From: Azotobacter vinelandii
Lineage (GTDB): Bacteria > Pseudomonadota > Gammaproteobacteria > Pseudomonadales > Pseudomonadaceae
Direction: 5' to 3' (one strand)
Length of the DNA: 64,000 bases
Assembly (NCBI RefSeq): GCF_001571105.1
Contig: NZ_BCTD01000014.1
Below the pieces are notes generated by a model. The model made no database searches. It was not told the DNA's origin and saw only the letters and a program-made list of their open reading frames with translations. The position numbers and the translations under genes are program-made. How positions within the stretch are numbered: the stretch's first letter is position 1; each line of letters begins with the position of its first letter. This document shows positions 1 to 7,471 of this stretch, piece after piece.

Positions 1-311
1 AGCCCACCTCGAACCTGGACTACGGCAACCAGCTCAAGGTCATGGGCCACGTCCGGCGGATCGCCGATGCCGGACGCATGGGCGTCATCCTCACCACCCA
101 CCATCCCGACCACGCCCTGCTCCACGCCTCGCGGGTCCTGGCCCTGGACCGGGAAAGGCACTGGCGCATCGGCCGGGCGGACGAAGTGGTCAGCGAGGAC
201 TACCTGCGTCGGACCTATGGCGTGGAAACGGAAATCCACGACATCCGCCGCCGCGACGGCGGCCGCAGCCGGCTGTGCGTGCCGGCCGTCGGCCCGGGCG
301 AGCCGCCCTGA
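1..311 (+). CDS. ABC transporter ATP-binding protein, iron/cobalamin type (3' part only)
   Basis: The frame is open from the first base and starts inside the Walker B/D-loop region (PTSNLDYGNQ), followed by the H-loop segment ILTTHHPDH and a C-terminal tail of about 60 residues. This is the C-terminal half of an ATPase of the FecCD/BtuC-partner class, which powers uptake of iron complexes, cobalamin or oxyanions through an inner-membrane permease. The Walker A and signature motifs lie outside the window. It ends about 50 bp before the Fur box of fecI, so it may belong to an iron operon, but the substrate cannot be read from this part. Confidence 0.85.
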   Translation, partial: PTSNLDYGNQLKVMGHVRRIADAGRMGVILTTHHPDHALLHASRVLALDRERHWRIGRADEVVSEDYLRRTYGVETEIHDIRRRDGGRSRLCVPAVGPGEPP

Positions 312-361
312 GGTATTCCATCTGGCAAGGGGGTGACGTACCGCTGCGCTTTCCGCATAAT

Positions 362-380
362 AAGAATTATTATCATTAAT
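362..380. promoter_or_regulatory. Fur box upstream of fecI
   Basis: The reverse strand reads ATTAATGATAATAATTCTT, which I score as 14 of 19 matches to the Fur consensus GATAATGATAATCATTATC, including an unbroken AATGATAAT. It ends 20 bp before the GTG start of fecI. Fur with ferrous iron would repress fecI-fecR when iron is plentiful. Confidence 0.85.
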
Positions 381-400
381 GTCGGAAACCGAGCCTCGCC

Positions 401-913
401 GTGGACACAGGCCATCCCGATCGTCGCAGCGTGCTGCACAGCCTCTACCTGGACCATCGCCTCTGGCTCAACGGCTGGCTCAGGCGCCGCCTGGGCTGCC
501 CGCACAGCGCCGACGACCTGACCCAGGACGCCTTCGTGCAGGTCATGGGCTCCCGCGATCTGCTGCGCCTCGAACAGCCGCGGGCTTTCCTGACCACCAT
601 CGCCAAGCGGCTGCTGTTCAACCACTACCGCCGCCAGGATATCGAGCGCGCCTATCTCGAAGCCCTGGCCGCGCTTCCCGCGGCGGAGCAGCCGAGCGAG
701 GAAGTCCGCGCCATCGCCATGGAGACCCTGTTGGAGCTGGCGCGGCTGCTCGAGGACCTGCCGCTGCCGGTCCGCCAGGCGTTCCTCTACGCCCAGCTCG
801 ACGGCCTGTCCTATGCCGAGATCGCCGCGCGCCTCGGCATCTCCCTGGCCACGGTCAAGCGCTACATCGCCAAGGCGGCGCAGCGCTGCTACTTCGCCGA
901 GTCGTACGAATGA
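401..913 (+). CDS. fecI: FecI-type ECF RNA polymerase sigma factor
   Basis: 170-residue protein with sigma region 2 (LTQDAFVQVM, then the -10 recognition stretch around residues 60-80, FLTTIAKRLLFNHYRRQ) and sigma region 4 with a helix-turn-helix near the C-terminus (YAEIAARLGISLATVKRYI). Length and order fit the iron-starvation FecI subfamily. It would direct transcription of the receptor gene fecA when the surface signal arrives. The GTG at 401 gives the usual FecI N-terminus. Its stop overlaps the fecR start (ATGA), and a Fur box lies just upstream. The name rests on the FecA identity two genes downstream. Confidence 0.93.
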   Translation: MDTGHPDRRSVLHSLYLDHRLWLNGWLRRRLGCPHSADDLTQDAFVQVMGSRDLLRLEQPRAFLTTIAKRLLFNHYRRQDIERAYLEALAALPAAEQPSEEVRAIAMETLLELARLLEDLPLPVRQAFLYAQLDGLSYAEIAARLGISLATVKRYIAKAAQRCYFAESYE

Positions 914-1851
914 AGGGGCCGGTCTCCGAACGGGTCGCGCAGGAGGCGGTGCGCTGGCTGGTCGAGCTGCAGGACGACGCCGACGAGCTGTTGCGCCGGG
1001 ACTGGCAGCGCTGGCGCGCGGCCGACCCCGAACACGAACGCGCCTGGCAGCGCATCGAGAGCGTCAACCGGCGCCTGCGCGGCCTGCCGCCGGCGGCGGC
1101 GCGGGCCGCCGTGGAGGGCGCACCGCTACACGGCCGCCGCCAGGTGCTGGGCATGCTCGGCCTGGCCGCCGTCGCCGTGCCCGGCCTGTGGCTGGCCGGC
1201 GGCCGGGCCAGGCCCTGGCTGGCCGACTACCGCACGGCCGTGGGCGAGCGCCGTGACATCGGCCTGGCCGACGGCAGCCGGCTGAGCCTGAACACCGACA
1301 GCGCGGTCAACCTGCGCCTGGCGAGCGACTCGCGCTGGCTCGAACTGCTGCGCGGCGAGATCCAGCTCGAGGTCGCGCCCGGCACGGCGTCCTTCCATAT
1401 CGCCACCGCACAGGGCTCGCTGCTGGTCGAGCAGGCCCGCTTCAACCTGCGCCAGTACGCCGACCACTGCCGGCTCGGCGTGCTCGACGGCACGGTACGG
1501 GTACGCTGCGCCGGACACCCGGACCTGCAGGCGAGCCTCGCCGCCGGCCAGCAGATCCGCTTCGACAGTCAGCGGCTCGGCGCACCGCAGCCCCTGGACG
1601 CCGCCGTCGCCGCCTGGCGCGACGGCATGCTGGTGGCCCGCGACATGCGCCTGGCGGACTTCCTCGACGAACTCGGCCGCTACCACCGGGGCTGGCTCGG
1701 CTGCGATCCGCGCGTCGCCGACCTGCACCTGTCCGGCACCTATCCCCTGCGCGACAGCCTGGCGATCCTCGCCATGCTCGAAGTCGCCCTGCCGGTGCGG
1801 ATCAGCCAACGCACCCGCTGGTGGATCAGCGTCCAACCCCGCCACGCTTGA
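910..1851 (+). CDS. fecR: FecR-type anti-sigma/sigma regulator
   Basis: 313-residue single-pass inner-membrane regulator. The N-terminal 75 residues are the DUF4880-type cytoplasmic domain (EAVRWLVELQ, RWRAADPEHERAW). A membrane segment follows (LGMLGLAAVAVPGLWLAGG, about residues 80-97), then the periplasmic FecR domain (YRTAVGERRDIGLADGSRL, LNTDSAV, RGEIQLEV) and a short STN-like end. It passes the signal from the receptor's N-terminal domain to FecI. GRRQVLGML directly before the membrane segment resembles a twin-arginine signal. The start overlaps the fecI stop by four bases, so translation is coupled. Confidence 0.92.
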   Translation: MKGPVSERVAQEAVRWLVELQDDADELLRRDWQRWRAADPEHERAWQRIESVNRRLRGLPPAAARAAVEGAPLHGRRQVLGMLGLAAVAVPGLWLAGGRARPWLADYRTAVGERRDIGLADGSRLSLNTDSAVNLRLASDSRWLELLRGEIQLEVAPGTASFHIATAQGSLLVEQARFNLRQYADHCRLGVLDGTVRVRCAGHPDLQASLAAGQQIRFDSQRLGAPQPLDAAVAAWRDGMLVARDMRLADFLDELGRYHRGWLGCDPRVADLHLSGTYPLRDSLAILAMLEVALPVRISQRTRWWISVQPRHA

Positions 1852-1937
1852 GGCCGGAAAAATTCTTCCGCCGGGCTGAGCCGTTTCGCCGTCTCGCGTG
1901 ACAAGGAAGGCAGAGACCACCTATTCGGGAATGTCAC
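1852..1937 (+). promoter_or_regulatory. Candidate FecI-dependent promoter of fecA
   Basis: The 86-bp gap between fecR and fecA holds GGAAAAAT at 1856-1863, similar to the -35 of FecI-type promoters, and CGTTTC at 1882-1887 or CGTCT at 1890-1894 as possible -10 elements; neither spacing is ideal. A CGGAA/TTCCG inverted repeat overlaps the -35 candidate. A separate promoter is expected because fecA is the target of FecI in this family. Confidence 0.4.
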
Positions 1938-4292
1938 ATGCCTTCACGCTTTCGCTCGCCGCTCCTCCGCCCCGTCCTGCTCGGCGCCATCGCCTGCACC
2001 GCCCTGCCCGCTCCAGCCCAGCCCGCGAGCGAGGCACCGGCCATCGCGGCCCGCCAGTCCTTCGCCATTCCGGCCGGCCCGCTGGACGAGGCGCTGAACC
2101 GGTTCGGCCGGCAGGCCGAACTGCTGATCGCCTTCACCCCGGAACAGACCGAAGGCCGCCGGAGTCCGGGCCTGCAGGGCGAATACGGGCCACGCGAGGC
2201 GCTCGACCGCCTGCTCGCCACCAGCGGCCTGCAGGCGGTCGCCCAGGGCGCCGGCTTCAGCCTGCGGCCGGCGGAAGCCGCCTCCGCCGCCAGGGCCCCG
2301 CTCGAACTGGGCGCCGAGACGGTGGTCGGCGACTGGCTCGGCGCGGGCGACGAAGAGGACGTTTTCAACCACCCCGGTGCGCGCGACGTGATCCGCCGCG
2401 AACAGTTCGAGCGCTTCGGCGCCAGCAGCGCGCGGGAAGTGCTGAACCGCATTCCGGGAGTCTACGCGCCGGAGAACAACGGCACCGGCAGCCACGACAT
2501 GGCGCTGAACTTCGGCATCCGCGGCCTCAATCCGCGCCTGGCCAGCCGCTCCACGGTGCTGATGGACGGCATCCCGGTGCCCTTCGCGCCCTACGGCCAG
2601 CCGCAGTTGTCGCTGGCGGCCGTGTCCATGGGCAACATGGATGCGCTGGACGTGGTGCGCGGCGGCGGCGCGGTCCGCTACGGACCGCAGAACGTGGGTG
2701 GCATCGTCAACTTCGTGACCCGCGCGATTCCCGAGGACTTCAGCCTCGAGGGCGGCATCCAGACCGAGGTCAGCCCCTCCTCCAGCCAGGACGCCTGGAA
2801 ACGGACCGGCAACCTGCTGCTCGGCGGCACCGGCGACAACGGCCTGGGCGGCGTGCTGCTCTACTCCGGGGTGCGCGGCAGCGACTACCGGGAGCACAGC
2901 GACACCCGCATCGACGACATGATCCTCAAGGCCCGTTACCAGCCGAACGGCGCCCACAGCCTGCATGGCATCGTCCAGTACTACGACGGCGAGGCCGAGA
3001 TGCCCGGCGGCCTGAGCAAAGCCGACTTCGACGACAATCCCTACCGCTCCAGCCGTCCGCTCGACGAATTCTGGGGCCGGCGCACCCTGGTGGGGCTGGG
3101 CTACGACTACACGGGAGAGGCCCGCAAGTTCTCGGTGAACGGCTTCTTCACCCGGACCCTGCGCAGCGGCTACCTGGACCAGGGCAGCTTCGTTTCCCTG
3201 TCGCCGCGCTACTACTGGGTACGCGGCATCGAAACCCGCTTCACCCAGGGCTTCGCCCTGGGCGAGAGTTGGCACGAGGTCGGCATCGGCCACCGCTTCA
3301 TCAGCGAGGCCTCCCACGAGCTGCGCTACCGGGAGGCGCCGGGCAACGGCCTGCCCGACACCGGCAGCCGCAACGACCGCGACACCCGCGGCTACACCCA
3401 CGCCAACGCCTTCTACATCGACGACCGCATCGACATCGGCCGCTGGACCATCACCCCCGGCCTGCGTCTGGAGCGCATCCGTTCGGAACAGACCAACAAG
3501 CTCAGCGGAGTGGAATACGACGCGGACTACAACACCTCGCTGCCGGCGCTCAACGTGCTGTACCGCCTGACCGACAGCCTCAATCTGTATTTCAACACCG
3601 AGGAATCCTTCGGCTCGATCCAGTACAGCCAGATGCCCAACCGCGCCCAGACCAACGAGATCGAGCCGGAAAAGGCCCGCGCCTGGGAGATCGGCGCCCG
3701 CTACGACGACGGAGTGCTGAAGGCCGAACTGGGCGCCTTCCTGATCGACTTCGACAACCAGTACGACAGCAACCAGACCAACGACAGCATCATCGCCCGC
3801 GGCGAAACCCGCCATCGCGGCTTCGAGGGCAGCCTGGCCTACGCACTGTCGGACCTGCACCCGGCGCTCGCCGGCCTCGATGTCTACGCCACCTATGCCT
3901 ACGTCGACGCGACCATCCGCGAGTCCGGGCCCAATCAGGGCAACCGCGTGCCCTTCTCGTCCAAGCACAAGGGCACCTTCGGCCTGGGCTATTCGCGCAA
4001 CGGGCTGCGCCTCGACCTGGACGGCACCTTCCAGTCCAGCCAATACGCCGACAACGCCAACACCGTCGAGGAAAGCCTCGACGGCAGCACCGGGCGGATT
4101 CCCGGCCACGTCATCTGGAACGCCCGCGCGGCCTACGACTTCGGCCCCGGGGCCGCCGACCTCAAGGTGGCGCTGGGGGTGAAGAACCTGTTCGACACCG
4201 AGTATTTCACCCGCTCCTACGACGACAACAACAAGGGCAAGAACCTCGGCCAGCCACGCACGGTATACCTGCAGACGTCCATGGGCTTCTGA
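1938..4292 (+). CDS. fecA: TonB-dependent ferric citrate receptor
   Basis: 784-residue outer-membrane receptor. It has a signal peptide (cleavage near residue 28), an STN signalling domain (about 40-115, FAIPAGPLDEALNRFGRQAE), a plug domain (about 145-270) and a 22-strand barrel ending in the aromatic residue Phe (TSMGF). The plug carries ENNGTGSHDMALNFGIRGLN and STVLMDGIPVPFAPYGQPQ, which I recognise as very close to E. coli FecA, so ferric citrate is the likely ligand. The STN domain marks it as the sensor that talks to FecR. No fecBCDE genes follow, so a periplasmic transporter must be supplied from elsewhere. Confidence 0.94.
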   Translation: MPSRFRSPLLRPVLLGAIACTALPAPAQPASEAPAIAARQSFAIPAGPLDEALNRFGRQAELLIAFTPEQTEGRRSPGLQGEYGPREALDRLLATSGLQAVAQGAGFSLRPAEAASAARAPLELGAETVVGDWLGAGDEEDVFNHPGARDVIRREQFERFGASSAREVLNRIPGVYAPENNGTGSHDMALNFGIRGLNPRLASRSTVLMDGIPVPFAPYGQPQLSLAAVSMGNMDALDVVRGGGAVRYGPQNVGGIVNFVTRAIPEDFSLEGGIQTEVSPSSSQDAWKRTGNLLLGGTGDNGLGGVLLYSGVRGSDYREHSDTRIDDMILKARYQPNGAHSLHGIVQYYDGEAEMPGGLSKADFDDNPYRSSRPLDEFWGRRTLVGLGYDYTGEARKFSVNGFFTRTLRSGYLDQGSFVSLSPRYYWVRGIETRFTQGFALGESWHEVGIGHRFISEASHELRYREAPGNGLPDTGSRNDRDTRGYTHANAFYIDDRIDIGRWTITPGLRLERIRSEQTNKLSGVEYDADYNTSLPALNVLYRLTDSLNLYFNTEESFGSIQYSQMPNRAQTNEIEPEKARAWEIGARYDDGVLKAELGAFLIDFDNQYDSNQTNDSIIARGETRHRGFEGSLAYALSDLHPALAGLDVYATYAYVDATIRESGPNQGNRVPFSSKHKGTFGLGYSRNGLRLDLDGTFQSSQYADNANTVEESLDGSTGRIPGHVIWNARAAYDFGPGAADLKVALGVKNLFDTEYFTRSYDDNNKGKNLGQPRTVYLQTSMGF

Positions 4293-4329
4293 ACGACGCC
4301 TGCCGGCCATCCAGACGACATGGCGCCAA

Positions 4330-4625
4330 CGCGACCGCTACCGGGCAGATGCACTCATGACGCGCGAGATCGTCCAGCGCCTGCGGAATTCCGGCGCGAG
4401 CCAGATAGCCTGGCGCGACGACCACCAGCGCGGCATCGTCGACACGCCGATGCACGATCCGGACGCCCGGCGTTTTCTCGAAGGCCTGCAACCGGCCGGA
4501 CGGATCGGCCGGGTCGAGGAAAGCGCCGATGCCGTGCTCCATCCGACCGACACCGACTTCACCACGGGCGTGGTGCCGCCGATGGATGGCGGCACGAGTT
4601 CGGGCAACTGGCAGTTCCCGGCGGG
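4330..4625 (+). pseudogene. Decayed short-chain dehydrogenase/reductase, C-terminal remnant
   Basis: From about 4429 one frame reads GIVDTPMHDPDARRFLEGLQ, then GRIGRVEE, TGVV and DGGTSSGNW. This is the standard C-terminal 60 residues of an SDR oxidoreductase, where PGIVxTPM follows the cofactor domain and DGG lies near the end. The Rossmann GxxxGxG and catalytic YxxxK are absent, the sequence upstream does not read as SDR in any frame, and the usual stop after the final Trp is lost. The start is approximate. This is a relic between fecA and the CGNR regulator. Confidence 0.75.
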
Positions 4626-4662
4626 CATGCCGTCCTTCGCTCCCGTGGCGGGCAAACGCTGC

Positions 4663-5250
4663 TCACTTCTGCTTGCGCTTGCGGAACTCGGCCACCTTGG
4701 CGCGGTTTCCGCAGAGCGCCATGCTGCACCAGCGCCGGCGATGGGCCTTGGTGCGGTCGTAGAACCAGAGGATGCACTGCGGGTGCTCGCAGACCCGTAT
4801 CAGCGAGAAGTCGCCCTCGCACAGCAGCTCAGCCGCCCGCTCGGCCAGGGGCGCCAGGAACTGGGCGGCGGACTTGCGTTCGCCGACGGTCTCCAGCCGC
4901 GGACCTGCATCGCCATCCCAGCGTACCTGGCGGTAGCTGGCGGCCTGCGCCAGGAAGCGGTTCAGCTCGGTCGGATCGCCGGGCTCGCCGTTCTTGCGCC
5001 GCTCGACCAGATCGCGGACGACTTCGCGCAACGCCCGCGCCGTTGCCAGCAAGGCCCCTGCCGGCAGGCTCGGCGCCTCGCCCGCGGCGGCCATTCCCAG
5101 GCGTTCCAGCCAGCGCAGCACGTCCGCGTCGGATTGCCAGAAGTCATGGGGAACACCGTCGACGCGAGCCACGGTATTCAGCATGTCGAGCACCGGATGA
5201 TCGGCCAGGACATAGGGCTCGGCCGGAGTATCGCCAGGTTTCGCGGTCAT
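4663..5250 (-). CDS. CGNR zinc-finger transcriptional regulator with ABATE domain
   Basis: 195 residues. The N-terminal two thirds is the ABATE ligand-binding-like domain (LDMLNTVARVDGVPHDFW, then SFAREWALREV-type helices). The C-terminal end is the CGNR zinc finger: C-x4-C in CEHPQC, WFYDRTKAHRRRWCSM and CGNRAKVAEFRKRK. Such proteins are predicted DNA-binding regulators, many of them stress- or compound-responsive. It is divergent from the alpha/beta hydrolase, and the 228-bp gap between them holds two matching inverted repeats, so autoregulation and control of the hydrolase are likely. GGAGAA precedes the ATG at good spacing. The inducer is unknown. Confidence 0.88.
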   Translation of the reverse strand: MTAKPGDTPAEPYVLADHPVLDMLNTVARVDGVPHDFWQSDADVLRWLERLGMAAAGEAPSLPAGALLATARALREVVRDLVERRKNGEPGDPTELNRFLAQAASYRQVRWDGDAGPRLETVGERKSAAQFLAPLAERAAELLCEGDFSLIRVCEHPQCILWFYDRTKAHRRRWCSMALCGNRAKVAEFRKRKQK

Positions 5251-5277
5251 TTCGATTCTCCATCGCGACGGCCCATC

Positions 5278-5307
5278 GTAACCTTAATACACATTTTTTC
5301 AAGTTAC
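5278..5307. repeat. Operator-like inverted repeat 1 (GTAAC-N20-GTTAC)
   Basis: GTAACC at 5278-5283 and AAGTTAC at 5301-5307 form an inverted repeat whose half-site starts are 25 bp apart. It lies 28 bp upstream of the CGNR regulator start codon. An identical arrangement occurs next to the hydrolase (5435-5464), which points to a dimeric regulator site, probably the CGNR protein itself. Confidence 0.6.
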
Positions 5308-5397
5308 CGATAGGAGCGAACCGGCGCCGACAATCCCCGCCACCCGTTCAGGTGGAGGAAAAAGCCGACGAACGGCAATGAAACCATTAAAAATAAT

Positions 5398-5425
5398 TTG
5401 ACAGGTTACAAATACAGGACAGAAT
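5398..5425 (+). promoter_or_regulatory. Sigma-70-type promoter of the alpha/beta hydrolase gene
   Basis: A perfect -35 TTGACA (5398-5403) is followed after 16 bp by CAGAAT (5420-5425) as a -10. A single GTTAC half-site (5405-5409) sits in the spacer, and the second inverted repeat begins just past the expected transcription start. A protein bound there would block transcription. Confidence 0.55.
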
Positions 5426-5434
5426 GACTCTCCA

Positions 5435-5464
5435 GTAACCGTTTAAATGAAAATCAAAAGTTAC
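5435..5464. repeat. Operator-like inverted repeat 2 (GTAAC-N20-GTTAC)
   Basis: GTAACC (5435-5440) and AAGTTAC (5458-5464) repeat the exact 25-bp geometry of the site at 5278-5307. The central 17 bp differ, so only the half-sites are conserved. The site ends 14 bp before the hydrolase ATG and overlaps its expected transcription start and leader. Confidence 0.6.
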
Positions 5465-5478
5465 AGAGGACTCGCCAG

Positions 5479-6369
5479 ATGACCACTGTCCCTTCCAGCG
5501 CCGCAACCGTCATCCATCACCGTTTCGCCGATGCCGACGGCGTCCGCGTGTTCTATCGCGAAGCCGGCGATCCCGCCGCTCCGGTACTGCTCCTGCTGCA
5601 CGGTTTCCCGAGCTCGTCCCATCAGTTCCGCACGCTGATCCCGCTGCTGGCCGACCGTTTCCGCATCATCGCCCCCGACCTGCCCGGCTTCGGTTTCACC
5701 GAGGTGCCGGCCGAGCGCCACTACCGCTACGGCTTCGACGCCCTCGCCCGGACCCTCGGCGCCTTCGTCGACGCGCTCGGCCTCAAGCGATACGCCCTGT
5801 ACGTGTTCGATTACGGCGCACCGACCGGACTGCGCCTGGCCGTGGCCCATCCGGAACGCGTCACCGGCCTCGTCTCGCAGAATGGCAACACCTATCTGGA
5901 AGGCCTGGGCGATGCCTGGGCGCCGATCCGGGCCTACTGGAGCGAGCCCAGCCCGGAAAACCGCCAGGCCATCCGCGACGCCATCCTCCATCTGGAAGGC
6001 ACCCGCTGGCAGTACCTGCATGGCGTCGACGACCCGGCGCTCGTCGCCCCCGAGGCCTATACCCTCGACGCCTTGCTGCTGGAGCGTCCCGGCAACAAGG
6101 ACATCCAGTTGGACCTGTTCCTCGACTACGCCAACAACCTCGAGCGTTACCCGGACTTCCAAAGGTTCTTCCGTACCAGTCGGGTTCCGACCCTGGTGAT
6201 CTGGGGCCGGCACGATCCTTTCTTCATTCCGCCGGGTGCCGAAGCGTTCAAGCGCGACAACCCCGACGCCGTGGTGGAGTTGCTGGATACCGGCCACTTC
6301 GCCCTGGAAACCCATGCCGCCCACATTGCCCGGCGCATCCGCGAGGTGATCGGCAGTGCCGTCGCCTGA
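5479..6369 (+). CDS. Alpha/beta hydrolase, haloalkane dehalogenase/epoxide hydrolase type
   Basis: 296 residues with an intact alpha/beta hydrolase core. The oxyanion-hole motif is LLLHGFPSSSHQ and the strand motif is APDLPGFGFT. The nucleophile elbow is VFDYGAP with Asp instead of Ser, the acid is in WGRHDPFF and the catalytic His is in LDTGHFALE. An Asp nucleophile is the hallmark of haloalkane dehalogenases and epoxide hydrolases rather than esterases. No signal peptide is seen, so it is cytoplasmic. GAGGA precedes the ATG. It is divergent from the CGNR regulator, whose likely operators flank its promoter, so it may be an inducible detoxification enzyme. The substrate cannot be predicted. 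Confidence 0.88.
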   Translation: MTTVPSSAATVIHHRFADADGVRVFYREAGDPAAPVLLLLHGFPSSSHQFRTLIPLLADRFRIIAPDLPGFGFTEVPAERHYRYGFDALARTLGAFVDALGLKRYALYVFDYGAPTGLRLAVAHPERVTGLVSQNGNTYLEGLGDAWAPIRAYWSEPSPENRQAIRDAILHLEGTRWQYLHGVDDPALVAPEAYTLDALLLERPGNKDIQLDLFLDYANNLERYPDFQRFFRTSRVPTLVIWGRHDPFFIPPGAEAFKRDNPDAVVELLDTGHFALETHAAHIARRIREVIGSAVA

Positions 6370-6387
6370 TTGATACCGCCAGGGGCG

Positions 6388-6423
6388 GGAACGAGGCGCC
6401 CTCCCGGCCAGGGGCCTCGTTCC
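6388..6423. terminator. Hairpin between convergent genes (hydrolase and DUF2780)
   Basis: GGAACGAGGC (6388-6397) pairs perfectly with GCCTCGTTCC (6414-6423). It lies in the 61-bp gap between the hydrolase stop and the DUF2780 stop. There is no clear T-run on either side, so it may act mainly as an RNA 3' end stabiliser or a weak bidirectional terminator. Confidence 0.6.
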
Positions 6424-6430
6424 GCGCGGA

Positions 6431-7135
6431 TCAGGAGCCGGCGCCACCGACGCCGGTAGCCGGCGCCGTGGCGGGAACGGAGCCGGTGCCGCCCCCGGTT
6501 GCCGTACCGGGCACGACGCCGGCGCCGCTCACGCCCCAGATGCCGGCCAGACTCTGTACCAACGGAGCGGCCACCCCCTGGTTGCCGAGAAACTGCAGCA
6601 GGATGGGCGCGAACTGGCCGGCCAGGCCGGCATCCATGCCCATCGCCGAGAAGGCCTGGTTGACGTCCTGCATGCTCTGCACGTTGTCGAGCAGTTCGCC
6701 GGTTTCCTCCAGTTGCGCGGACTGTTCGGCGGAGGGCCCGACGGACTTGCCGAGCAGGCCGCCGAGACCGCCGCCGAGACCGCCAAGGCCGGCGCCGAGG
6801 CCGCCGAGGGCGCCGAGCTGGTCCAGCGCATTGTCGCCGGTGAGTTTTTCGATACCCGGAACCGACTCGCTCAATTGCGCATAGTCGCTCCCGGTGAGCT
6901 GGCTCTGCGCCAGTCCCAGCAGGGCGCCGGTACCGCCCAGCATCTGCAGCGGCGTGATCGGCAGCGCGCTCAGGGACTGGACCAGCCCGAGCACCTGCGA
7001 GGTCTTGTCGTCGCCGGCCTGCCCGCCCTTGAGAGCGGAGTACGCCTGGGCGGCGGAATTCAGGTCGAAGGCGAAGACCGGAACGCTCGCCAGGCTCAGC
7101 AGGGCGACCAGGGCAACGGAAGGGGACGCTTTCAT
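6431..7135 (-). CDS. DUF2780 family secreted protein
   Basis: 234-residue protein with a signal peptide (MKASPSVALVALLSLASVPV, cleavage after AFA). The mature part begins FDLNSAAQAYSALKGG and continues with a DUF2780 core of amphipathic helices (VLGLVQSLSALPITPLQMLGG, FAPILLQFLGNQGV). A central Gly/Leu-rich low-complexity stretch and a Gly/Ala/Thr-rich C-terminal tail are notable. The family is of unknown function and is found in the envelope of gammaproteobacteria. The ATG at 7135 is chosen because GAGAGG precedes it and the signal peptide starts there. It is monocistronic and convergent with the hydrolase. Confidence 0.82.
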   Translation of the reverse strand: MKASPSVALVALLSLASVPVFAFDLNSAAQAYSALKGGQAGDDKTSQVLGLVQSLSALPITPLQMLGGTGALLGLAQSQLTGSDYAQLSESVPGIEKLTGDNALDQLGALGGLGAGLGGLGGGLGGLLGKSVGPSAEQSAQLEETGELLDNVQSMQDVNQAFSAMGMDAGLAGQFAPILLQFLGNQGVAAPLVQSLAGIWGVSGAGVVPGTATGGGTGSVPATAPATGVGGAGS

Positions 7136-7471
7136 CGGGTGAAACCTCTCGACTCGGAATACGGACGCCAGCCAGCCGGCAGGCGAGCCGGACAGGTGAC
7201 GGAAACGGGAAGGACGGTTCGTGGACAGGACGACAGGCTCAATCGCACGCGCGACGGTCCACGGATAGTGCGGTGGCATTGCTGTGACAACCCACTCGGA
7301 CACGGCCTCCGGGATGGGATAGGGGATCGACGACGGCTCTATGGTCAGCCATCGGCCCGGCACCCGCAACAATTCTCCGCCGAACGAACGCAGCGCCCGA
7401 TTCAGCTTGGTTTAAGCGGGCTGGCCTAGAGTTGGAAGCATCGACAGCCGATGACTCCCAGGAGAGCCAAG
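7136..7471. other. Intergenic region between divergent DUF2780 and PepSY genes
   Basis: The 336-bp gap has no open frame with a plausible start and no known RNA. Its right end carries the regulatory box and -10 for the PepSY gene described separately. The rest shows no recognisable element. Confidence 0.6.
7401..7432 (+). promoter_or_regulatory. BqsR/CarR-type box and -10 of the PepSY gene
   Basis: TTCAG (7401-7405), six bases, then TTAAG (7412-7416) matches the direct repeat TTAAG-N6-TTAAG known for the P. aeruginosa response regulator BqsR/CarR, with one mismatch. TAGAGT (7427-7432) follows after 10 bp as a -10, the spacing expected when an OmpR-family regulator replaces the -35. PepSY proteins are typical targets of such systems. 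Confidence 0.5.

Noticed and set aside
1944..4310. Very long open frame antisense to fecA, and similar frames antisense to gcvP and argH
   Set aside because: High G+C with strong third-position bias leaves the opposite strand open. The translations are low-complexity (Gly/Ala/Val/Gln-rich), lack ribosome sites and overlap well-supported genes.
5367..5376. AlgR-binding-like decamer (GCCGTTCGTC on the minus strand)
   Set aside because: It is one mismatch from ACCGTTCGTC, but a few such matches are expected by chance in 64 kb and there is no link to a known AlgR target.
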